Shown in pieces: positions 8,623 through 14,556 of a stretch of DNA of 16,591 nucleotides. The position numbers were made by a program, and so were the translations under genes. Source of the stretch: CALBPI01 sp039187375 (lineage in GTDB: Bacteria > Pseudomonadota > Gammaproteobacteria > Steroidobacterales > Woeseiaceae). How positions within the stretch are numbered: position 1 is the stretch's first letter; each line of letters opens with the position of its first letter. Below the pieces are notes generated by a model, which was not told the origin of the DNA, did no database searches, and was given only the letters and a program-made list of their open reading frames with translations. Where the stretch lies: positions 1 through 16,591 of the forward strand of contig JBCCZN010000049.1 of assembly GCA_039187375.1 (NCBI GenBank), read 5' to 3'.

Positions 8623-8823
8623 TTACTTGCCGTAACGACGGCGGAAACGATCTACCCGACCGCCGGTGTCAACGATCTTCTGCTTGCCCGTGTAGAACGG
8701 ATGGCAGGATGAACACACTTCGACCGCCAGGTTATCGCCAAGCGTGGAGCGGGTCTCAAAGCTAGCGCCGCAACTACAGGTCACGGTGATGTCGGCGTAG
8801 GAAGGATGAATTTCCGGTTTCAT
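8623..8823 (-). CDS. rpmE: 50S ribosomal protein L31, zinc-binding form
   Basis: L31 bridges the large and small ribosomal subunits. The 66-residue protein has the four zinc-ligand cysteines of the C+ (RpmE) form at 16, 18, 37 and 40 (CSC and CSSC). It also has the family end GGRVDRFRRRYGK. The start is the ATG at 8823, with GGAGAG just upstream. The open frame continues upstream to 9018, but that extension runs through the promoter and DnaA-box region and resembles no L31. A sigma70-like promoter lies at 8878-8906. L31 expression is autoregulated in E. coli through the mRNA leader, and a small hairpin can be drawn in the leader here. The C+ form is the one replaced by Zn-free paralogs under zinc starvation; no such paralog is in this window. 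Confidence 0.97.
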   Translation of the reverse strand: MKPEIHPSYADITVTCSCGASFETRSTLGDNLAVEVCSSCHPFYTGKQKIVDTGGRVDRFRRRYGK

Positions 8824-8838
8824 GGGTCTCTCCAACGT

Positions 8839-8854
8839 GACGCTCTCCGGCGCC
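8839..8854 (-). promoter_or_regulatory. Possible small hairpin in the rpmE mRNA leader
   Basis: In the minus-strand transcript, GGCGC can pair with GCGUC (one G-U pair) around the loop CGGAGA. This makes a 5-bp stem that ends 15 bases upstream of the rpmE start codon. L31 mRNA leaders in gammaproteobacteria are known to fold and mediate autoregulation. Whether this stem is that element is inference; the fold is short. Confidence 0.3.
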
Positions 8855-8877
8855 CGCAAGTAGAAAAAAGGTCGCGT

Positions 8878-8906
8878 ACTATAAAGGCCAAGCGGCGGAT
8901 AAACAA
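8878..8906 (-). promoter_or_regulatory. rpmE (-gltA) promoter, sigma70 type
   Basis: On the minus strand TTGTTT (8906-8901) and TATAGT (8883-8878) are separated by exactly 17 bp. They match the -35 and -10 consensus at 4 and 5 of 6 positions. The bases just after the -10 are GC-rich (ACGCGACC), the kind of discriminator found at stringently controlled ribosomal promoters. The predicted transcript start is near 8871, giving a leader of about 48 nt for rpmE. Confidence 0.65.
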
Positions 8907-8939
8907 GCAGACCGGTTACGCTCTGGCCAGCCGGCGCAA

Positions 8940-8962
8940 TTATCCACAATTCCTGTGGATAA
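8940..8962. repeat. Inverted pair of perfect DnaA boxes
   Basis: TTATCCACA (8940-8948, plus) and its exact reverse complement TGTGGATAA (8954-8962) flank a 5-bp spacer, giving a perfect inverted repeat with 9-bp arms. Both arms match the DnaA-box consensus TTATNCACA at every position and are the high-affinity version. They lie upstream of the rpmE promoter. Confidence 0.8.
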
Positions 8963-8975
8963 ACCTGTTGACGCT

Positions 8976-8984
8976 TCATCCACA
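8976..8984 (+). promoter_or_regulatory. DnaA-box-like site (one mismatch)
   Basis: TCATCCACA differs from the TTATNCACA consensus only at its second base. It has the same orientation as the box at 8940, and lies 13 bp beyond the inverted pair, towards the AT-rich tract. Confidence 0.55.
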
Positions 8985-9015
8985 ACCGCCCGTAACCCGC
9001 GTCGTTGTCACAATC

Positions 9016-9084
9016 CATTTAGATTGCTTAAAAATTCACCAATTATAAAAAACGATATTTTTCAATTACTTATTTAAATTTCTG
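9016..9084. other. Very AT-rich tract, candidate DNA-unwinding element
   Basis: I count 13 G/C in 69 bases (about 19% GC), in a window whose genes look well above 50% GC. The tract includes runs of A and T, TTTAAATTT-like sequence and two copies of CAATTA. On the minus strand, positions 9057-9045 loosely resemble an E. coli oriC 13-mer, without its GATC. It is flanked by DnaA boxes on both sides, which is the layout of an unwinding region at an origin. It contains no ORF of note. Confidence 0.55.
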
Positions 9085-9143
9085 TAGTCGTTACTCTAAG
9101 CGAGTTGCGTTCTACGTTACGAAAATAGTCAAGCGATTGGCGG

Positions 9144-9152
9144 TGTGAATAA
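9144..9152 (-). promoter_or_regulatory. Perfect DnaA box
   Basis: TGTGAATAA is the reverse complement of TTATTCACA, a full match to the TTATNCACA consensus. It lies 59 bp beyond the AT-rich tract on the hemW side, so DnaA boxes bracket the tract. Confidence 0.6.
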
Positions 9153-9198
9153 GCGTCACTCCGACCCTGCATCAATCTGCCCCTACCACAAGCCAAAT

Positions 9199-10353
9199 TC
9201 AGGGCAAGAATATCGCCTGTAAGTCATTGAGAAACCGTCTGCCGGTGGACGTCGGCTGCCAGACCTCGTCCTGACTGCGCTGCAATAATTGGCGCTGTTC
9301 GGCCTGCTGTAGCGCAGTTGCAACCGAGCCAATCGCGCAACCGGTACGTTGCTCAAACAGTGCTCGACTGAAGCCTTCATTGAGTCTTAACGCATTGAGC
9401 ATGAACTCAAAGCGCCGTTGTGCCGCCTCAATGCGCTCGAGTTCCACCGGCGCATCGATCTCATCGAGATATCGCCGAGGGTTGGCAGCGTGCGCGTAAC
9501 GCCAGAGCTGCCCATCGCGGGTCAGCTTGCCGTGGGCACCGGCCCCGATCGCCAGATAGTCACCAAACCGCCAATAGTTCAGATTATGTTGAGACCGGCT
9601 CGCGCCGCGCGCCCAGGCGGATACTTCATAATTGTGGAACCCTGCCTGCTGAAGGCGCGCTGCAGCCGCGGTATTGATCGCGTCCAGCGTCTCATCGTCC
9701 GGAAACGGTGGTGGCTTGGCGAAAAACACCGTGTTCGGCTCCAGCGTCAACTGGTAATGCGAGACATGATCGACACCCAGCGCCAGAGCTTGCTCGATAT
9801 CGGCGATCCCCGCCGCGAGGTCCTGATGCGGCAGCCCCTGCATCACGTCAAGGTTGATGCGATCAAACCCAGCCGCCTGTGCAGACGCAACCGCATCGAT
9901 CGTGTCTTTGGGCCCATGTAGACGTCCCAATACCTGCAAGGACTTCGCCGAAAAGCTCTGCGCACCGATCGACACGCGATTGACGCCCGCGGCGCGATAG
10001 CCTTGAAAACTGCCACGCTCCAGCGCGCCAGGATTCACCTCCAACGTGATCTCTGCGTCTGACTCAAACCCGAACGTGCGATCCGCGCTATCGAGCACCG
10101 CACCGATTTCATCGGGGGTAAATAACGATGGCGTGCCACCGCCGATGAATACCGAGTGCAGGCGGCGCTGCCGCGAAAAATCGCGCTGACGCTGGATATC
10201 ACGGCGCAGTGCGGAGACGTACTCGTCACGGCGTGCTTCGCGCAGCGGCTCTGCCGGTGCGCTGTAACTATTGAAATCGCAGTAGGGGCACTTGCTCAGA
10301 CACCAAGGCAGGTGCACATACAGCGATAAGGGTGGTTCAACCAGCGTAACCAA
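9199..10353 (-). CDS. hemW: HemW, radical SAM heme chaperone-family protein
   Basis: HemW (formerly HemN-like or coproporphyrinogen oxidase-like) is a radical SAM protein thought to carry heme to target enzymes. The CxxxCxxC cluster is at Cys18, Cys22 and Cys25 (WCLSKCPYCDFNS), followed by GGGTPS at 71-76. The heme-binding HNxxYW signature of true HemW proteins is present as HNLNYW at 256-261. The start is uncertain. Family members begin a few residues before PPLSLYVHLPW, which points to the TTG at 10353 (384 residues, 17-nt overlap with rdgB). ATG 10413 or GTG 10428 would add a Cys/Arg-rich stretch not seen in relatives. It is the third gene of the rph-rdgB-hemW cluster. Confidence 0.92.
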   Translation of the reverse strand: MVTLVEPPLSLYVHLPWCLSKCPYCDFNSYSAPAEPLREARRDEYVSALRRDIQRQRDFSRQRRLHSVFIGGGTPSLFTPDEIGAVLDSADRTFGFESDAEITLEVNPGALERGSFQGYRAAGVNRVSIGAQSFSAKSLQVLGRLHGPKDTIDAVASAQAAGFDRINLDVMQGLPHQDLAAGIADIEQALALGVDHVSHYQLTLEPNTVFFAKPPPFPDDETLDAINTAAAARLQQAGFHNYEVSAWARGASRSQHNLNYWRFGDYLAIGAGAHGKLTRDGQLWRYAHAANPRRYLDEIDAPVELERIEAAQRRFEFMLNALRLNEGFSRALFEQRTGCAIGSVATALQQAEQRQLLQRSQDEVWQPTSTGRRFLNDLQAIFLP

Positions 10354-10942
10354 ACTCGGCTCGCAACATCGGCAACAGCGCTGCCAAGGCCTGACCGCGA
10401 TGACTGACGGCATTTTTTTGTGCCGCACTCAATGTGGCTGCACTGACATCGCCACCTTGCGGAATAAACACCGGGTCGTAGCCGAACCCGGCATCGCCAC
10501 TGCGCACCTGTGCGATCGTGCCAGACCAACGCCCTTCGCAGATCAGCGGCGAGGGATCGCGCGCACTGCGCATCATCACCATGACACACCGAAACTGTGC
10601 CGTGCGATCAGACTGGTCAGCCAGTGCGCTTAATAGCGCATCGATATTGTCATCGTCAGACGGCTCGGCACCGGCATAGCGAGCCGAATACACACCAGGC
10701 GCCCCGCCCAGTGCGGGTACGACCAGGCCCGAGTCGTCTGCCAGCGCTGCACAACCGCTCTCACCCGCGGCGTGCCGTGCCTTCAAGATCGCGTTTTCGA
10801 CAAAGGTCTGGCCGGTTTCTTCGGCGCCTTCAATCTGCAATGCCGATTGGGCGACCAAAGTCACCGGCAACGGCGCGAGCAAGGCCGACAACTCACGCAA
10901 TTTGCCGGCATTGCCACTGGCCAACACCAGTTGCACGGTCAC
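10337..10942 (-). CDS. rdgB: RdgB, XTP/dITP pyrophosphatase (Ham1 family)
   Basis: RdgB hydrolyses dITP, dXTP and the ribo forms to monophosphates, keeping deaminated purines out of DNA and RNA. The 201-residue protein has the Ham1 motifs: SGNAGK at 9-14 (phosphate binding), ADDSGL at 68-73 with the metal-binding Asp pair, GFGYDPVF at 152-159 (base specificity) and SHRGQA at 180-185. The start is a GTG that overlaps the rph stop (GTGA), so translation is coupled to rph. The 3' end overlaps the likely hemW start. Length and motifs are normal. Confidence 0.96.
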   Translation of the reverse strand: MTVQLVLASGNAGKLRELSALLAPLPVTLVAQSALQIEGAEETGQTFVENAILKARHAAGESGCAALADDSGLVVPALGGAPGVYSARYAGAEPSDDDNIDALLSALADQSDRTAQFRCVMVMMRSARDPSPLICEGRWSGTIAQVRSGDAGFGYDPVFIPQGGDVSAATLSAAQKNAVSHRGQALAALLPMLRAEFGYAG

Positions 10943-11661
10943 GCCTGATCCAGCGCCGCCTGCTGTGCGGCCGCTAATTCGGTGATCCCCGCCTGTGCCA
11001 ATGCCAACATCTGATCGAGTTCGTCTCGGCGAAATGCATGCCCTTCGGCCGTACCCTGGACTTCGATAAAGCCACCGGCACTGTTCATCACCACGTTCAT
11101 ATCGGTTTCGGCCTGCGAGTCCTCGGCATAGTCCAGATCGAGCACTGGCTCACCGCGATAAATGCCGACCGACACCGCGGCAACTGCGCCGTGCAGAGGG
11201 TTGGTCTTGATCTGGCCGCGCGCCAACAAACCCTGGATCGCCAACGCCAAGGCAACGTATGCGCCGGTTATCGACGCTGTGCGGGTGCCACCGTCAGCCT
11301 GCAGCACGTCGCAATCAAGCGTAATGGTGCGCTCACCCAACGCTTGTAAATCGACCACGGCGCGTAACGAACGACCGATCAGACGCTGAATTTCCTGCGT
11401 ACGGCCGGATTGTTTGCCGCGCGCCGCTTCGCGTTGACCGCGCGTGTGCGTCGAACCTGGCAACATACCGTACTCGCCGGTCACCCAGCCTTGTTGCTTG
11501 CCGCGCAGAAACGGCGGCACGCGCTCCTCGACACTGGCGGTACACAACACTCGGGTGTCGCCGCAACTGATTAACACCGAGCCGGCAGCATGTTTGGTAT
11601 ACCCCGTTTCAATGCGAATCGGGCGCAGACTGTCTGGTGCGCGGCCACTGGGTCGCTGCAT
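10939..11661 (-). CDS. rph: RNase PH, tRNA 3' end-processing phosphorolytic exoribonuclease
   Basis: RNase PH trims nucleotides from tRNA precursors using phosphate, releasing nucleoside diphosphates. The 240-residue protein matches E. coli Rph in length. Visible features are the N-terminal RPSGRAPDSLRP motif, GDTRVLCTASVEE, the conserved RTQEIQRLIGRSLR helix, and DCDVLQADGGTRTASI, which contains the phosphate-binding region. The metal-binding acidic stretch is DLDYAEDSQAETDMNVV. The ATG at 11661 is preceded by AAGGA seven bases upstream; the longer open frame reaching 11796 is upstream noise overlapping the phosphatase gene. A TATACT box at 11693-11698 probably belongs to its promoter. Confidence 0.97.
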   Translation of the reverse strand: MQRPSGRAPDSLRPIRIETGYTKHAAGSVLISCGDTRVLCTASVEERVPPFLRGKQQGWVTGEYGMLPGSTHTRGQREAARGKQSGRTQEIQRLIGRSLRAVVDLQALGERTITLDCDVLQADGGTRTASITGAYVALALAIQGLLARGQIKTNPLHGAVAAVSVGIYRGEPVLDLDYAEDSQAETDMNVVMNSAGGFIEVQGTAEGHAFRRDELDQMLALAQAGITELAAAQQAALDQA

Positions 11662-11692
11662 GAGAGTGTCCTTGTTTGGTATGCAAACCGGC

Positions 11693-11698
11693 AGTATA
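11693..11698 (-). promoter_or_regulatory. Candidate -10 box of the rph-rdgB-hemW promoter
   Basis: TATACT on the minus strand matches five of six -10 consensus bases. It lies 32 bp upstream of the rph start, in the 59-bp gap after the phosphatase gene. No good -35 is found at 16-18 bp, and CTGACC at a 20-bp spacing is the nearest candidate. I see no terminator between the phosphatase gene and rph, so read-through is also possible. Confidence 0.4.
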
Positions 11699-11720
11699 GC
11701 CAAAAGCCGCCCACTGGCGG

Positions 11721-12530
11721 TCAGGGACTCCAGCGCAATACAGCAACGCTGGTATTGTCTGCGCGCTTGCCGTTGGCCTTGACCGCCAATTCGCACATGA
11801 CCTTCAGCACGATTGGCAGCGGCGCCTTCGAGTCATAGCTTATCTGCACCATTTGTTCATGCCGCAGGCCTGACCACAAGCCATCGGTGCACAACAACAG
11901 CACATCGCCCGGAAACAGCTCGCGCTTGCGTGAAACGGTGATCGCCGGCAGTGGATCGTCGCCACCCAGGCATGACTCAACGAAATTGCGCATCGGGTGA
12001 TTCTCGGCCTCGTCGCGCTCGATCACGCCTTCGCTGATCAATACCTCGACATGCGAGTGATCACGGGTGACATGGTGTACCGCGTTGTCGCGTAACAGAT
12101 AGATTCGCGAGTCGCCCACATGCACCCAATAGCAGGCATCATCCTGCACCAGGCAAAGCGCGCAGGTCGCGCGTGGCCGTTTATCGACATTGTCATCGGC
12201 ACCCAGTCGAACCACCGCATCGTGTGCCGCGCTCACCGCTCGATACAAAAATCCCTGTGCATCGAAGATCGGCTGGGGTGTATCGGCAAAAGCCTGCTTG
12301 ACCTCGGCCATCGCGGTTTCCGCAGCGCGTGCGCCGCCCATATGGCCGCCCATGCCGTCGAATACCATCAGCAAAGCGGCCTGCTCGCCGATGACAATAT
12401 CGACGCGATCCTGATTGTCTTTCCGTTTCCCAATCAGGGTGTATTTTGCAAATTCAACCGTCAATGTCGGACCCGAGAGCGATGGACTGCATGCCATTCC
12501 ATGGCGCGCTATGATGCGTACGGACTCCAT
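11721..12530 (-). CDS. PP2C-family serine/threonine protein phosphatase
   Basis: This is a bacterial PPM/PP2C-type phosphatase (Stp/PrpC-like) that removes phosphate from Ser/Thr of proteins using two metal ions. Motifs with the longest start are NQDR (39-42), DGMGGH (58-63), GDSR (139-142), TDGLW (215-219) and a final ADNTSV (257-262). The metal-ligand aspartates are present. The protein is cytosolic and has no membrane segment. The start is doubtful: ATG 12530 has no good ribosome site, and the first 22 residues are unlike the family. The TTG at 12464 would begin the protein just before VEFAKYTLIGKRKDNQDR. No cognate Ser/Thr kinase gene is nearby. It diverges from yicC. Confidence 0.9.
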   Translation of the reverse strand: MESVRIIARHGMACSPSLSGPTLTVEFAKYTLIGKRKDNQDRVDIVIGEQAALLMVFDGMGGHMGGARAAETAMAEVKQAFADTPQPIFDAQGFLYRAVSAAHDAVVRLGADDNVDKRPRATCALCLVQDDACYWVHVGDSRIYLLRDNAVHHVTRDHSHVEVLISEGVIERDEAENHPMRNFVESCLGGDDPLPAITVSRKRELFPGDVLLLCTDGLWSGLRHEQMVQISYDSKAPLPIVLKVMCELAVKANGKRADNTSVAVLRWSP

Positions 12531-12577
12531 ATCGGTGACATGCAGTCGGTACTTTGTTATTGCCGGCTAACATAACA

Positions 12578-12583
12578 ATTGTA
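12578..12583 (-). promoter_or_regulatory. Candidate -10 box upstream of the PP2C phosphatase gene
   Basis: TACAAT on the minus strand matches five of six -10 consensus bases and lies 48 bp upstream of the first ATG of the phosphatase. The -35 region is weak. The same bases are part of an ACAATTGT palindrome (12575-12582). Confidence 0.3.
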
Positions 12584-12592
12584 GGCAGGATC

Positions 12593-12609
12593 GCGCCATG
12601 ACGTGGCGC
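12593..12609. repeat. Perfect inverted repeat in the yicC leader
   Basis: GCGCCA (12593-12598) and TGGCGC (12604-12609) are exact reverse complements separated by TGACG. No T-run follows on either strand, so it does not look like a terminator. It sits 28 bp before the yicC start, in the divergent phosphatase/yicC promoter region. It could be an operator or an mRNA leader hairpin. Confidence 0.5.
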
Positions 12610-12637
12610 ACACAAACGCGGGAACTTGACAGCAGTA

Positions 12638-13513
12638 ATGCCTGAATCACTCAACAGCATGACCGGCTTCGCACGTGCGCAGTCAGACTCTCCAATTGGA
12701 CAGCTTAGCTTCGAGCTGCGTACCGTCAACCACCGTTACCTCGATGCCCAATTTCGACTACCCGAACCGCTGCGCCGGTTTGAGCACGATATGCGCAAAT
12801 GCGTCTCGCAGCACCTGTCGCGTGGCAAATTCGATTGCACTATCAGCGTCGTACGCGATAGCGGCACCGAGGTCGAGCTGGGCGTCGATGATGCGCTGCT
12901 GAGCGCACTTGGCGCGGCCATCGAGACGATTCAGGCGCATGTTCCGGGCTCTGCACCGGCCTCTGCCACAGACCTGTTGCGCTGGCCTGGCGTGCTCAAA
13001 GATCCACTGCCAGACGAAACCGTACTGCGTCAGGCAGCACTGGATGGCTTAACCCATGCACTGACGCGGCTGGCCGAGATGCGCGCTGATGAGGGTCGTG
13101 CCTTGGCGGGTCTGTTGCTGCAGCGCTGCGACGAGCTGGCCCGTCTGGGCGACGCCGTGCGCGAGCGCAGACCCCAGGTGCTGACCGCCAATCGTCAAAA
13201 ACTCGACGAACGTCTCGGGCGGCTGGATTTGCAGGTGGACCCGGCTCGCCTTGAGGCAGAGCTGGCGATCGCGGCACAAAAACTCGATGTGGATGAGGAG
13301 CTGGACAGACTGACCGCTCACATTGGCGCCATCCGCGACATCCTTGCCAAGGGCGGACCCAGTGGTCGCAAGCTCGACTTTCTGATTCAGGAGCTCAATC
13401 GAGAAGCCAATACGCTAGCATCAAAGTCCGCCGATGCCGCGACCACAGCGATGGCTGTCGACATGAAAGTGTCCATTGAGCAGATGCGCGAGCAGGTGCA
13501 GAACATTGAGTAG
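12638..13513 (+). CDS. yicC: YicC-family endoribonuclease
   Basis: YicC proteins were long unassigned and are now described as a family of endoribonucleases, shown in E. coli to act on the small RNA RyhB. The N-terminal signature SMTGFAR is at residues 7-13 and the C-terminal DUF1732 block is KLDFLIQELNREANTLASKS followed by VDMKVSIEQMREQVQNIE. I chose ATG 12638 (291 residues; E. coli has 287). TTG 12626 is also in frame, and ATG 12659 would begin right at the signature. Ribosome-site evidence is poor for all three. The gene overlaps gmk by eight bases, the usual yicC-gmk arrangement. Confidence 0.93.
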   Translation: MPESLNSMTGFARAQSDSPIGQLSFELRTVNHRYLDAQFRLPEPLRRFEHDMRKCVSQHLSRGKFDCTISVVRDSGTEVELGVDDALLSALGAAIETIQAHVPGSAPASATDLLRWPGVLKDPLPDETVLRQAALDGLTHALTRLAEMRADEGRALAGLLLQRCDELARLGDAVRERRPQVLTANRQKLDERLGRLDLQVDPARLEAELAIAAQKLDVDEELDRLTAHIGAIRDILAKGGPSGRKLDFLIQELNREANTLASKSADAATTAMAVDMKVSIEQMREQVQNIE

Positions 13514-14147
13514 GCGCGGACGGCTGATCGTTATTTCGGCACCCAGCGGTGCTGGCAAGACGACCCTGGTGCGCGGATTGATCGAGCGCGATTCGCGCTT
13601 CGTATTTTCGGTGTCCTATACCACTCGGCAGCGTCGACCAACCGAGCAGGATGGTCGCGACTATCACTTCGTCACGACCCAACAGTTCGAGGCCCTGCGC
13701 GATGCCGGTGAATTCCTCGAGCACGCCTGTGTATTCGACAACTACTACGCCACTGGAAAACAGGCGGTCGAAACACTGCGTGCGCAAGGACAACATGCCA
13801 TCGTTGAGATCGACTGGCAGGGCGCCCGGCAGGTGCGCCAAAAGATGCCGAACTGCCTGTCGATCTTTATCGTGCCGCCGTCAGTGGCGGCACTCGAACA
13901 ACGGCTGCGACAGCGCAGCACAGACTCGGATGCGGTGATCCGCAGACGCCTGCAAGACTCGTTATCCGACCTCTCGCACTGGACAGAATTCGACTACATC
14001 GTCATCAACGACGAGCTGGATGCCGCACTCGACGAACTCGCCGGTCTCGCTGTCGGTCGGCTACGCCGTAACCGAGTCGGCACACAACGTGTTGCGCAGC
14101 GCATGCGGCAAGTACTCGAAACCGACGCGTTCGCTGGTAATCGCTGA
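13506..14147 (+). CDS. gmk: Guanylate kinase
   Basis: Gmk phosphorylates GMP (and dGMP) to GDP with ATP, a required step to GTP. The P-loop is at residues 12-19 (APSGAGKT), followed by the GMP-binding region with SVSYTTRQRRPTEQDGRDYHF, and by GEFLEH and VEIDWQGA. The protein has 213 residues. The start is a TTG at 13506 that lies inside the last codons of yicC (8-nt overlap). It is supported by AGGTG seven bases upstream and by alignment with the family, which starts just before the P-loop strand. The frame is open back to 13476, but those residues belong under yicC. Translation is probably coupled to yicC. Confidence 0.95.
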   Translation: MSRRGRLIVISAPSGAGKTTLVRGLIERDSRFVFSVSYTTRQRRPTEQDGRDYHFVTTQQFEALRDAGEFLEHACVFDNYYATGKQAVETLRAQGQHAIVEIDWQGARQVRQKMPNCLSIFIVPPSVAALEQRLRQRSTDSDAVIRRRLQDSLSDLSHWTEFDYIVINDELDAALDELAGLAVGRLRRNRVGTQRVAQRMRQVLETDAFAGNR

Positions 14148-14199
14148 GGCGCTTGGCGTATCCTGTCTGACCGAATTCATTTTTTAAGGCCACACCCCC

Positions 14200-14481
14200 A
14201 TGGCACGTATTACTGTTGAAGATTGCCTCGAGCGTGTTGACAACATTTTTGACCTGGTTTTGATTGCGGCGAAGCGCGCGCGACGGCTCGCAAATGGCGC
14301 CGATGCAACCATCGAATGGGAAAATGACAAGCCGACTGTAATCGCACTGCGTGAGATCGCTGAAGGCAATGTCACCGCCGCAATCCTGGACGAACCCGAC
14401 CAGCCACCGGAAGAGCTGATTCGCGCGGAACCGATTGTAGAGGACATGATTCCGCTGCAATCGCTACGGCTGGGCGACTAG
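14200..14481 (+). CDS. rpoZ: RNA polymerase omega subunit
   Basis: Omega helps fold and assemble beta-prime and, in gammaproteobacteria, forms part of ppGpp binding site 1 on RNA polymerase. The 93-residue protein has the expected start MARITVEDCLERVDN and the conserved FDLVLIAAKRARRLANG and NDKPTVIALREIAEG blocks. The N-terminal MAR residues that contact ppGpp in E. coli are kept. Ile replaces the usual Arg in the NRF-type motif (DNIFD, residue 16). A ribosome site AAGG lies ten bases upstream of the ATG. It is placed between gmk and spoT, as in E. coli. Confidence 0.96.
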   Translation: MARITVEDCLERVDNIFDLVLIAAKRARRLANGADATIEWENDKPTVIALREIAEGNVTAAILDEPDQPPEELIRAEPIVEDMIPLQSLRLGD

Positions 14482-14491
14482 GCGACGAACG

Positions 14492-14543
14492 GCAGGGACC
14501 CACGTGCGGCGCGCATCAACGCACTGGACACGGTCCGCCCTGC
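14492..14543 (+). ncRNA. Predicted stem-loop in the rpoZ-spoT spacer (possible spoT leader structure)
   Basis: In the plus-strand RNA, GCAGGG (14492-14497) pairs with CCCUGC (14538-14543), ACC (14498-14500) with GGU (14532-14534), and GUGCG (14504-14508) with CGCAC (14520-14524) around an 11-base loop. That leaves a 3-base bulge and an asymmetric internal loop. The structure fills most of the 75-bp gap and ends 13 bases before the spoT ATG. No U-run follows, so it is not an intrinsic terminator. Chance pairing in GC-rich sequence is possible. Confidence 0.35.
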
Positions 14544-14556
14544 GCTGCACTGAGCT

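Larger units (their letters stand above)
8940..9152. other. Candidate DnaA-dependent replication origin or DnaA-binding control locus
   Basis: Within 213 bp there are three perfect DnaA boxes, a fourth with one mismatch, and a 69-bp tract of about 19% GC between them. There is no gene in this stretch. Clusters like this occur at oriC, at DnaA-titrating or reactivating loci such as datA and DARS, and upstream of DnaA-regulated genes. The classic oriC neighbours dnaA, rpmH and mnmG are absent from the window, there is no GATC enrichment, and gene orientation does not switch cleanly at this point. An origin is therefore one of several readings. Confidence 0.45.

Noticed and set aside
8824..9018. 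In-frame 65-codon N-terminal extension of rpmE starting at 9018
   Set aside because: L31 begins at MKPEIHP with a good ribosome site. The extension crosses the promoter and DnaA-box region and resembles no L31.
9047..9065. A-run/T-run inverted repeat in the AT-rich tract, considered as a hemW terminator
   Set aside because: The stem is only A-T pairs without a GC-rich base, about 140 bp beyond hemW. It fits an unwinding tract better.
10354..10428. Upstream ATG/GTG starts for hemW
   Set aside because: The added residues are Cys/Arg-rich, lie fully inside rdgB, and are absent from known HemW proteins. The start nearer PPLSLYVHLPW fits better, although it is a TTG.
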